From contig RFTR01000069.1 of assembly GCA_009923345.1 (NCBI GenBank), positions 1 to 9,226 of the forward strand: a stretch of DNA of 9,226 nucleotides. Reading direction: 5' to 3'. The notes under the pieces were generated by a model that was given only the letters and a program-made list of their open reading frames with translations, ran no database searches and was not told the DNA's origin. Below, one piece after another: positions 1-6,302 of the stretch. Numbering within the stretch: the stretch's first letter is position 1; each line of letters opens with the position of its first letter. The DNA comes from Betaproteobacteria bacterium (GTDB taxonomy: Bacteria; Pseudomonadota; Gammaproteobacteria; Burkholderiales; Burkholderiaceae_C). Position numbers and translations under genes: made by a program.

Positions 1-768
1 CACATCCGCGCCATGCAAACCAGCGCCCGCATGTTGCGCGCCGGAAACGATGCACGCGAATACCATTTAGAAGCAGAGCTACTGCACGAGTTCAGACTAC
101 ACGGATCCCAATTCCCCGCCTACACCTCCATCGTTGCGGCAGGCGCCAACGCCTGCGTATTGCACTACCGCGCCGACACAGCGCCATTGCGCGATGGTGA
201 CTTGGTGCTCATCGACGCGGGATGTGAGCTTGACGGCTACGCCTCCGACATCACCCGCACGTTCCCTGCCAACGGCGTATTCAGCGGCCCCCAAAAAGAT
301 CTCTACAACCTGGTGCTCGCTAGCCAAGATGCCGCAGTAGCAGCCACCAAAGCAGGCGCGCGCTTCACCGATCCGCATGACGCCACAGTCCGTGTGCTGT
401 CGCAGGGCTTGTTAGATCTGGGCTTGCTACAAGCCAATAAACACGGGACGGTTGATGACGTAATAGACAAGCGCGAGTACTTTGCGTTCTACATGCACCG
501 CACCAGCCATTGGCTAGGTATGGACGTGCATGACTGCGGCAGTTACATCGAGCCCAGCGAAGCAGGTAACACCAGCATGCACCCCGGCATGGTGTTGACC
601 ATTGAACCTGGCTTGTATGTGCGACCTTCCGAAGATGTGCCAGAGAAGTTTTGGAATATGGGTATTCGCATTGAAGACGATGCCATAGTTACTGCAACTG
701 GCTGCGAATTAATATCGCGTGGCGTACCCGTTATTGCTTCAGAGATTGAAGCGCTTATGCGCGCTTAA
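1..768 (+). CDS. pepP: Xaa-Pro aminopeptidase, C-terminal part (5' end outside window)
   Basis: Metallopeptidase of family M24B that removes the N-terminal residue from peptides with proline in second position; a cytosolic enzyme of peptide turnover. The reading frame is open from base 1, so the ATG at 13 is an internal methionine and about the last 255 residues are present; the missing part should be the N-terminal domain. All five dinuclear-metal ligands known from E. coli PepP are visible: Asp at 214-216 (IDAG motif), Asp at 247-249 (SDITRTFP), His at 508-510 in HRTSHWLG, Glu at 604-606 (TIEPGLY) and Glu at 673-675 (RIEDD). The active-site histidines at 496-498 and 529-531 are kept too. 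The gene ends with TAA. The catalytic domain shows no frameshift or missing residue, so the enzyme should be active. The family call is secure; the choice of pepP over another M24B paralogue rests on the HWLGMDVHD wording. Confidence 0.95.
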   Translation, partial: HIRAMQTSARMLRAGNDAREYHLEAELLHEFRLHGSQFPAYTSIVAAGANACVLHYRADTAPLRDGDLVLIDAGCELDGYASDITRTFPANGVFSGPQKDLYNLVLASQDAAVAATKAGARFTDPHDATVRVLSQGLLDLGLLQANKHGTVDDVIDKREYFAFYMHRTSHWLGMDVHDCGSYIEPSEAGNTSMHPGMVLTIEPGLYVRPSEDVPEKFWNMGIRIEDDAIVTATGCELISRGVPVIASEIEALMRA

Positions 769-781
769 AAACAAAAACCTA

Positions 782-871
782 GCTAGAACTAGTAGCGGGT
801 GCGTGCGTAGGCGACTTTCTGACGCGAAGCGGCTGTAGGAGCCCTAGCGCGTACCCGCTAATAGTTCTAGC
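782..871. repeat. Long imperfect palindrome, REP-like element between pepP and maeB
   Basis: The arms 782-806 and 847-871 pair over 25 positions with one mismatch (792/861) and two G-T wobbles (801/852, 804/849), around a 40-base loop. The outer 10 bases GCTAGAACTA pair perfectly. The tetranucleotide GTAG occurs at 792, 807 and 835, and the loop contains GTAGGCGAC and CTGTAGGAGCC. GTAG heading a short hairpin is the hallmark of REP sequences handled by RAYT (TnpA-REP) transposases, so I infer a REP- or MITE-like element. I see no target-site duplication. Read on the minus strand, the stem is followed by a T-rich stretch (TTTTTGTTTTT, complement of 768-778), so it could also stop antisense transcription entering pepP. 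The palindrome is certain; its class is an inference. Confidence 0.7.
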
Positions 872-949
872 GTACGACCGCAAATAACCATGCAAACGCA
901 TATGTATCAGCAACGCAAATAAGAAGCATAAAATCCAAAAATTAAGCCG

Positions 950-980
950 CGGGCAGTTGCTAGAACCAAGCACCTGCCCG
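950..980 (+). promoter_or_regulatory. Stable hairpin in the maeB leader
   Basis: CGGGCAG at 950-956 pairs with CTGCCCG at 974-980. After one mismatch (957/973) four more pairs follow (958-961 with 969-972), giving 11 pairs and a 7-base loop. It ends 11 bases before the GGAG ribosome binding site of maeB and is followed by the fairly T-rich TTGTCATCTTT. If it lies within the maeB transcript it could act as an attenuator, a protein-binding site or a stability element. The structure is seen; the function is inferred. Confidence 0.5.
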
Positions 981-991
981 TTGTCATCTTT

Positions 992-995
992 GGAG
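992..995 (+). promoter_or_regulatory. Shine-Dalgarno site of maeB
   Basis: GGAG sits six bases before the ATG at 1002. It decides the start of maeB: the frame is also open from a TTG at 957, but that codon lies inside the hairpin at 950-980 and has no such site at the right distance. Confidence 0.8.
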
Positions 996-1001
996 AACCC
1001 C

Positions 1002-3311
1002 ATGAGCCCAATCCCCTCCCACAACAGCCCAGAAGCCCGCGCCGAATTACGCCGCGCCGCGCTTGAGTACCACGAGTTTCCCACCCCTGGCAAAGTCTCG
1101 ATACAAGCCACCAAGCAACTTGCGAATCAACATGACTTGGCCTTGGCTTACTCACCCGGTGTTGCCGCGCCATGTGAAGAAATCGTCAAAGACCCAGACA
1201 ACGCCTACAGGTACACCAGCAAAGGCAACTTGGTCGCCGTAATTTCTAACGGCACGGCGGTATTGGGCTTGGGCGACATTGGCCCGCTGGCCTCCAAACC
1301 AGTGATGGAAGGCAAAGGCGTTCTATTCAAAAAATTTGCTGGCATCGACGTATTCGATTTGGAAATTGCCGAAAAAAACCTCGACAAACTTGTTGACATC
1401 ATTGCCTCGCTTGAGCCCACGTTTGGCGGCATCAACTTAGAAGATATCAAGGCCCCCGACTGTTTTTATGTCGAGCGCAAATTGCGCGAGCGCATGAAGA
1501 TCCCCGTTTTTCATGATGACCAACACGGCACTGCGATTGTGGTGGGCGCTGCGATTTTGAATGGCATCAAAGTGGCGGGTAAAGACTTGAAAAAAGTCAA
1601 ACTGGTCACATCCGGCGCTGGGGCTGCAGCGCTTGCGTGTTTGGGCCTACTCATCAAAATGGGCGTACCCAAAAGCAATATTTTTGTGACCGACTTGGCT
1701 GGAGTAGTCTATGAAGGGCGCACCGAGTTGATGGACGAAGACAAGATCCAGTTTGTGCAAAAAACTTCTGCACGTACTTTGGACGATGTGATCGATGGCG
1801 CCGATATTTTTCTGGGTCTTTCAGCCGGCGGCGTTCTCAAACCCGCCATGGTGAAGAAGATGGCCAAGCAACCGCTGATCTTGGCGCTAGCCAATCCCAC
1901 GCCCGAAATCTTGCCCGAAGAAGTGTTGTCCGTGCGAACCGACGCCATCATTGCCACAGGCCGCAGTGACTACCACAACCAAGTGAATAACGTGTTGTGC
2001 TTCCCTTACATCTTTCGCGGCGCATTGGATGCAGGTGCATCCACGATCACAGACGAAATGGAAATCGCATCGGTCTATGCCATCGCTGAACTGGCGCAAG
2101 CCGAACAAAGCGAAGTGGTGGCTGCTGCTTATGTGGGCGAGAAGTTGGTGTTTGGTCCTGAGTATTTAATTCCCAAGCCGTTTGATCCTCGCTTGATGAT
2201 GAAGATTGCGCCTGCGGTTGCCAAAGCCGCCGCAGACAGTGGCGTGGCGCGCCGGCCGATTCAAGACATGGAGGCCTACATCGAGAAGCTGCAAAGCTTT
2301 GTCTATGCCTCTGGCTCCATCATGAAGCCGATTTATGCGGCCGCCAAGTTAGGCGCCAAGAAGCGCGTGTGTTTTGCCGAGGGTGAAGAAGAGCGCGTTT
2401 TGCGCGCGGTACAAATCGTGGTCGATGAAGGCTTGGCCAAACCGACATTGATTGGACGCCCCGCCATCATTGCGCAGCGCATTGAGAAATTTGGCTTGCG
2501 TTTGCAAGAAGGCAAAGACTACCAAGTGGTCAACGTGGAGCAAGACCACCGCTATCGCGATTTTTGGCAAACCTATTGGCACATGATGGCGCGCAAAGGC
2601 GTGACGCAACAGTTGGCCAAGATAGACATGCGTCGTCGCTTGTCTTTGATTGGCACCATGATGTTGCACAAAGGTGAAGTCGACGGCTTGATTTGTGGCA
2701 CCTGGAGCACGCCCGATGTGCATTTGAATTACGTCGACCAAGTCATTGGCAACCGCAAAGGTGTCAGTACCTATGCTTGTATGAATGGTTTGTTGTTGCC
2801 GGATCGCCAAGTGTTCTTGGTTGACACGCATATCAACTACAACCCAACGGCTGAACAGTTGTGCGAGATCACCATCATGGCGGCAGAAGAGATGCGTCGT
2901 TTTGGTCTGCAACCCAAAGCAGCTTTGTTGTCGCACTCTAATTTTGGAACCAGCAACCATGCATCAGCCCTCAAAATGCGCGATACCTTGGCGTTGTTGA
3001 AGAAAAATGCACCTTGGTTAGAAGTGGATGGTGAGATGCATGGCGATGTGGCTTTGGATGGCACCGAGCGTGCGCGTCAAATTCCAGATACCACTTTGAT
3101 TGGCGACGCTAATTTGTTGGTGCTACCTAATTTGGATTCTGCCAATATTGCATACAACTTGCTCAAGACGGCGGCGGGCGGCAATATTGCGATTGGGCCA
3201 GTGTTGTTAGGTGCTGCTAAGCCTGTGCATATCTTGACGGCTAGTGCAACGGTTCGGCGCATTGTGAATATGACTGCGTTGACTGTGGCGGATGCTAGTG
3301 CTTTGCGTTAG
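1002..3311 (+). CDS. maeB: Malic enzyme with phosphotransacetylase-like C-terminal domain
   Basis: Oxidative decarboxylation of malate to pyruvate and CO2, usually with NADP; a cytosolic link between the TCA cycle and pyruvate that supplies NADPH. From ATG 1002 the product has 769 residues, close to the roughly 760 of E. coli MaeB. The N-terminal malic domain shows the catalytic Tyr near residue 50 (LAYSPGV) and Lys near 105 (MEGKGVLFKK). Metal-binding acids are Glu147 and Asp148 (NLEDIKAPD) and Asp173 (HDDQHGTA). The nucleotide-binding loop TSGAGAAALA is at about 203-212. From about residue 440 to the end is a phosphotransacetylase-like domain (CFAEGEEERVLRAV near 457), known in this family as a regulatory module that senses acetyl-CoA rather than an active enzyme. 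The start is set by the GGAG at 992-995. The gene appears monocistronic, with a 233-base leader region carrying two palindromes. The 3' half leans strongly to TTG for leucine. NADP preference is inferred from the family. Confidence 0.96.
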   Translation: MSPIPSHNSPEARAELRRAALEYHEFPTPGKVSIQATKQLANQHDLALAYSPGVAAPCEEIVKDPDNAYRYTSKGNLVAVISNGTAVLGLGDIGPLASKPVMEGKGVLFKKFAGIDVFDLEIAEKNLDKLVDIIASLEPTFGGINLEDIKAPDCFYVERKLRERMKIPVFHDDQHGTAIVVGAAILNGIKVAGKDLKKVKLVTSGAGAAALACLGLLIKMGVPKSNIFVTDLAGVVYEGRTELMDEDKIQFVQKTSARTLDDVIDGADIFLGLSAGGVLKPAMVKKMAKQPLILALANPTPEILPEEVLSVRTDAIIATGRSDYHNQVNNVLCFPYIFRGALDAGASTITDEMEIASVYAIAELAQAEQSEVVAAAYVGEKLVFGPEYLIPKPFDPRLMMKIAPAVAKAAADSGVARRPIQDMEAYIEKLQSFVYASGSIMKPIYAAAKLGAKKRVCFAEGEEERVLRAVQIVVDEGLAKPTLIGRPAIIAQRIEKFGLRLQEGKDYQVVNVEQDHRYRDFWQTYWHMMARKGVTQQLAKIDMRRRLSLIGTMMLHKGEVDGLICGTWSTPDVHLNYVDQVIGNRKGVSTYACMNGLLLPDRQVFLVDTHINYNPTAEQLCEITIMAAEEMRRFGLQPKAALLSHSNFGTSNHASALKMRDTLALLKKNAPWLEVDGEMHGDVALDGTERARQIPDTTLIGDANLLVLPNLDSANIAYNLLKTAAGGNIAIGPVLLGAAKPVHILTASATVRRIVNMTALTVADASALR

Positions 3312-3337
3312 CGCCCTCAGCGGGCCCACTTGGCGCT
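3310..3337 (+). terminator. Possible weak terminator hairpin after maeB
   Basis: AGCGCC at 3310-3315, overlapping the maeB stop codon, pairs with GGCGCT at 3332-3337 around a 16-base loop. An alternative inner stem, GCCC 3313-3316 with GGGC 3322-3325, competes. No clean T-run follows; the next structure is the 12-base palindrome AAAGAATTCTTT at 3343-3354. It lies where a maeB terminator is expected but is not a typical Rho-independent one. Confidence 0.3.
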
Positions 3338-3399
3338 CGTGAAAAGAATTCTTTATGCTTAATTAGGCCTTCTTTTGGGGTGCGTTATTCCGTTTTGGC

Positions 3400-3428
3400 T
3401 TGCTTTTTAGGGGGGGTTCGCGCACAAT
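3400..3428 (+). promoter_or_regulatory. Weak sigma-70-like promoter candidate for the barstar gene
   Basis: TTGCTT (3400-3405, 3 of 6 to TTGACA) and CACAAT (3423-3428, 4 of 6 to TATAAT) are separated by 17 bases. Transcription from here would give a leader of about 95 bases with two small hairpins: CGGGTTTACCCG at 3443-3454, and GTTGCT/AGCAAC at 3476-3481 and 3486-3491 with a 4-base loop. The spacer contains a run of seven G (3410-3416). The match is weak and rests mainly on position. Confidence 0.2.
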
Positions 3429-3529
3429 CTTGGCTTGGTTTTCGGGTTTACCCGTGAGACTTTCCCCTCGAGGTTGTTGCTTTGTAGCAACTTCAATTTT
3501 GTCAAGATTTAACCCCTAAAGAATCGGCG

Positions 3530-4099
3530 ATGGACATGCCACTGCGAACCGTAAAAACAAATATTGTTCAATCTATCCGTGCACATCGCGTGCAGGATTT
3601 ACAGCAATCTGCCCAAGTTTTGGGCCACCACTTTTTGTATGCCAATTTGGCCCAAACCCAAAGTAAGCAAGACATTTTGGACTTGATTGCCAAGGAGTTC
3701 ACCTTTCCCCCACAGGCGAGCAAAAACTTTGATTCTCTTTACGATGGCATGACTGACCCACTCTACAAGTCTGGCCCTCAACCTGGTTTTGTGGTGGTTT
3801 TGGAGCACATCCCTGCCCACGCCAAGTTTGACAAAGAAGCGCGTGAACAGTTGTTAGATATCTTCCGCGAGGCCTCTGACTATTGGGCAGACCGCAAGGT
3901 GGCGTTTCGCTGTTTCTATTCTTTCTCTGTGGCACGTGCTGCTTCTGCTGAAAAAACGGGTGCAGGTTTTGGTGCAGATGGCTTGGCCATCTTGGAAGAC
4001 GGCGAAAAAATGCCAACTGACAAATTGGTGGACGTGTCTCCTATGGCGTTGCGCATGAGTAGCCCATTCAATGCGGGCTACTGGCTCACTGCGGCCTAA
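3530..4099 (+). CDS. Barstar-family protein (ribonuclease-inhibitor fold), orphan
   Basis: A 189-residue protein whose middle part (about residues 32-134) resembles barstar, the intracellular inhibitor that covers the active site of barnase-type ribonucleases. KNFDSLYDGMTD at 65-76 aligns with barstar ENLDALWDCLTG, which places Asp68 and Asp72 on barstar Asp35 and Asp39. IFREAS at 111-116 aligns with VFREAK, which puts Glu114 on barstar Glu76. These three acids are main barnase contacts in the classical pair, so the inhibitory surface seems kept. There is an N-terminal extension of about 30 residues and a tail of about 50 residues of unknown role. There is no signal peptide, so it should be cytosolic. 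No barnase-like gene lies beside it. The ATG at 3530 lacks a clear Shine-Dalgarno site, and an in-frame ATG at 3536 is an alternative. The fold is likely; the target and real function are unknown. Confidence 0.85.
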   Translation: MDMPLRTVKTNIVQSIRAHRVQDLQQSAQVLGHHFLYANLAQTQSKQDILDLIAKEFTFPPQASKNFDSLYDGMTDPLYKSGPQPGFVVVLEHIPAHAKFDKEAREQLLDIFREASDYWADRKVAFRCFYSFSVARAASAEKTGAGFGADGLAILEDGEKMPTDKLVDVSPMALRMSSPFNAGYWLTAA

Positions 4100-4121
4100 T
4101 CGCACGCAAGCAAAAATTCGC

Positions 4122-4886
4122 TCAAACAGATAGCGCTTGAACAAGCGCTACATATTGGGCGACAGGTACTTCCTCTGCTCGGCGGTGAACATCAAAGTCA
4201 CCGTCGAAATTTTTTTCCTCTAACCATCGGCCCAAAGTGTGACGCAAAAGCTTACGCCGTTGGCTGAATGCGACTTGTACCAAAGCCTCTAGCGTTTTGA
4301 CGTTAATTTGAGGTGGCGTGTCTAAGGGGAGCATCCGAACGATCGCGCTGTCCACCCGCGGTGGTGGATCAAATGCTTCGGGCTGTACCAACAAGACGTT
4401 TTCCATCGCGTAGCGCCACTGAAGCATCACGCTCAGACGGCTGTAGTCGCTGGTACATGGTTGCGCCACCATACGGTCAACAACTTCTTTTTGCAGCATG
4501 AAGTGCTGGTCTTTTATCGCGTCTACATGGGTGAGTAGGTGAAACAAAATGGGCGTGGATATGTTGTAGGGCAGGTTGCCGACCACGCGTAATTTCGGTG
4601 CTTGCAATGCCTTTGCAAGTTCGGTGAAATCGACACGCAACACATCCGATGCGATCACGTTGAGTTGTGGATGGGTTTGTAGTCGAATCACCAAGTCACG
4701 ATCGAGTTCAATGACGGTGAGTTTGCCTAAACGCTCTACCAAGGGCTGCGTGAGTGCAGCTAAACCAGGCCCAATTTCCAACATCTGCTCCCCAGCCATT
4801 GGTGCAATAGCGGAGACGATTTGTTCTATGACAAACGTATCGGTTAAAAAATGCTGTCCGAAACGTTTGCGGGCTTGGTGCTTCAC
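4122..4886 (-). CDS. rsmA: 16S rRNA (adenine1518-N6/adenine1519-N6)-dimethyltransferase
   Basis: KsgA/RsmA uses S-adenosylmethionine to dimethylate two adjacent adenines in the 3'-terminal helix of 16S rRNA, a late checkpoint in 30S assembly. The 254 residues carry the family motifs in order: RKRFGQHFL (6-14, SAM motif X), EIGPGLAALT (37-46, motif I), the acidic VIELDRD (58-64), ASDVLRVDF (79-87) and NLPYNIS (104-110, catalytic motif IV), then FDPPPRVDSAI and SQRRKLLRHTL in the C-terminal part. The start is GTG at 4884-4886. The surA stop lies in the same frame nine bases upstream, and the essential FGQHFL begins eight codons after the GTG, so no other start fits. No Shine-Dalgarno site is evident, so translation probably depends on ribosomes finishing surA. 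It is the last gene of lptD-surA-rsmA and converges on the barstar gene. Confidence 0.96.
   Translation of the reverse strand: MKHQARKRFGQHFLTDTFVIEQIVSAIAPMAGEQMLEIGPGLAALTQPLVERLGKLTVIELDRDLVIRLQTHPQLNVIASDVLRVDFTELAKALQAPKLRVVGNLPYNISTPILFHLLTHVDAIKDQHFMLQKEVVDRMVAQPCTSDYSRLSVMLQWRYAMENVLLVQPEAFDPPPRVDSAIVRMLPLDTPPQINVKTLEALVQVAFSQRRKLLRHTLGRWLEEKNFDGDFDVHRRAEEVPVAQYVALVQALSV
4132..4149 (-). terminator. Palindrome at the end of rsmA between convergent genes, possible terminator
   Basis: AGCGCTTG AA CAAGCGCT is a perfect 8-base inverted repeat covering the last sense codons of rsmA and facing the barstar stop at 4099. On the minus strand a T-run (complement of 4112-4116) follows only about 15 bases later, and on the plus strand none follows. 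It sits where a shared terminator for convergent genes would be, but part of the symmetry could come from the repeated Ala-Leu codons. Confidence 0.3.
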
Positions 4887-4895
4887 GAGGCGACT

Positions 4896-6302
4896 TTAAA
4901 TAGGCGGGTCGCGGTATTCAATATAAGCACGGCCGCGTACCTCTTGCGCCCACAACTGGTAGGTTTCGTCGTATTTCTTTTCGCGCAAAGTGTTGCGAAC
5001 CAAATCACGCAATTCGCGCTCGGTGATTGGTGCTTCTCTGCGAGCCAGCACTTGTAACAGGTGAACACCAAATCGTGATACCAGCGGGTCCGCAATTTGA
5101 CCAGGTTGAAGCTTGTTCATCACTTCTTCAAACTCAGGCACAAACATCCCTGGCGCAACCCAGCCCAAATCGCCGCCGCCTGCAGCGCTTGCGTCTTGCG
5201 AATGTTGTTGCGCTAATTGGGCGAAGTCAGCACGACCCGATTCGATTTGTGTTTTGTAAGTAGCAAGTTGCGCGCGTGCCGTGGTTTGGCTGAGTTGGCC
5301 GCCGGGACGCAACAAAATATGGCGCGCACGCGTCTCAGTGATGGTGGCGTTAGTGACTGTGCGTTTGCTCACCAACTTCAAAATATGAAACCCTGCTCCA
5401 GACTGGACCAAAGGTGCAACATCACCAATGCGTAATGGTGCAACTGCATCGACAAACAAACTTGGATAACGGTCTGCGGGACGCACGCCCATCAAGCCGT
5501 TATTTTCTTTTTCTGGGCCTTGCGACACCTCTTTTGCGATAGCACCAAAATTGCCGCCACGCTGTACACGCTCTAGCGCGGATTGCGCTTTGGCACGTAA
5601 CTCTGCAATTCGCGCATCACTGCTATTTTCTGGGACTGATATAAAAATATGTCCTAGCTCCATCTCTGCAGCAGTGGATACGCTGGCTTTGTCGCGCGAC
5701 TTGATGGCGTTGTCAATTTCCACATCAGTAATACGAATACGTCCGGGCACGTTGCGCTCTACTAAGCGCTGCAACAACAATTGGTCATGTAAGTCTTTGC
5801 GCGCTTTTTCGATAGAGAAACCGGAAGCCAGTGTTTTGGCGCGCATCGCTTCGACCGTCGTTTGGTTTTGTGCGGCTTGCCGTTGTTCGGCAAGATCTAA
5901 GGCTTCGTCGTCGATCACAATGCCAGAGTCTTTTGCATTTTGTAGCAACGCTTTTTCGGTGATGAGTTTTTCAAGCGCCTCGCGTAATGTCACATCACTT
6001 TTCAAAATAGCGCGGCCTTGTTGGGCAGCTTGGGTGCGTTGTAATTCAAGACGCGTGTTGACATCGTGGTTAGTGATGGGTACCGAGTCGACCACCGCAA
6101 CGATGAAATCGCGGGGCGTGCTGATGGCATTTGCAACTGGGTTGGCTAGACCTGTTCCGGTACTTGAGCTGGGAGGGTTGATGGGCTTGCTGCTTGGGTT
6201 ATTGAGTTTGAGTTGTGCCCACGCAAGTGGTTGACAGCAAAAAACCAAAGCGAAGGCAAAACTTAGCCAAATACGATTCAAAGAGTTCAAAAACATATAC
6301 AT
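4896..6302 (-). CDS. surA: Periplasmic chaperone and peptidyl-prolyl isomerase SurA
   Basis: SurA escorts unfolded outer-membrane proteins, LptD among them, through the periplasm to the BAM complex. The 468 residues begin with a signal peptide (basic N-region, hydrophobic IWLSFAFALVFCC, likely cut after AWA at residue 29). A Pro/Ser/Asn-rich linker (about 33-62) follows, then the N-terminal chaperone domain from VAVVDSVPIT (68-77) to about 190 and two parvulin domains. The first (about 214-312, LGHIFISVP to GFHILKLV) has NNGLMG where active parvulins have GGDLGW. The second (about 324-420) has ARHILL, GGGDLGWV and FGVHLLQVL. This fits the known pattern of an inactive first and active second isomerase domain. 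The ATG at 6302 overlaps the lptD stop by one base (TGATG), suggesting translational coupling; a second ATG two codons later could also be used. The linker is longer than I would expect, but the order of domains is normal. Confidence 0.95.
   Translation of the reverse strand: MYMFLNSLNRIWLSFAFALVFCCQPLAWAQLKLNNPSSKPINPPSSSTGTGLANPVANAISTPRDFIVAVVDSVPITNHDVNTRLELQRTQAAQQGRAILKSDVTLREALEKLITEKALLQNAKDSGIVIDDEALDLAEQRQAAQNQTTVEAMRAKTLASGFSIEKARKDLHDQLLLQRLVERNVPGRIRITDVEIDNAIKSRDKASVSTAAEMELGHIFISVPENSSDARIAELRAKAQSALERVQRGGNFGAIAKEVSQGPEKENNGLMGVRPADRYPSLFVDAVAPLRIGDVAPLVQSGAGFHILKLVSKRTVTNATITETRARHILLRPGGQLSQTTARAQLATYKTQIESGRADFAQLAQQHSQDASAAGGGDLGWVAPGMFVPEFEEVMNKLQPGQIADPLVSRFGVHLLQVLARREAPITERELRDLVRNTLREKKYDETYQLWAQEVRGRAYIEYRDPPI

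Noticed and set aside
890..922. Ten-codon reading frame before maeB as a possible leader peptide
   Set aside because: No ribosome binding site, no run of regulatory codons and no clear link to the hairpin at 950-980.
929..934. TAAAAT as a -10 box for maeB
   Set aside because: Good -10 match but no acceptable -35 at 16-18 bases. AT-rich leader sequence gives such matches by chance.
957..1001. Upstream TTG start giving maeB 15 extra residues
   Set aside because: The extra segment lies within and just after a stable hairpin and looks unlike a family N-terminus. The ATG at 1002 has GGAG at ideal distance.
2349..2960. 203-codon open frame on the minus strand inside maeB
   Set aside because: Antisense to the well-conserved phosphotransacetylase-like domain, with no recognisable motif and no ribosome binding context. 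It is a shadow of maeB codon bias.
3312..3529. A decayed ribonuclease gene upstream of the barstar gene
   Set aside because: Looked for T1/barnase-like motifs in this gap and found none; it contains only short hairpins and a G-run.
5551..6234. 227-codon open frame on the plus strand inside surA
   Set aside because: Fully antisense to surA. The Ser/Arg/Cys-rich low-complexity translation is typical of a shadow frame.
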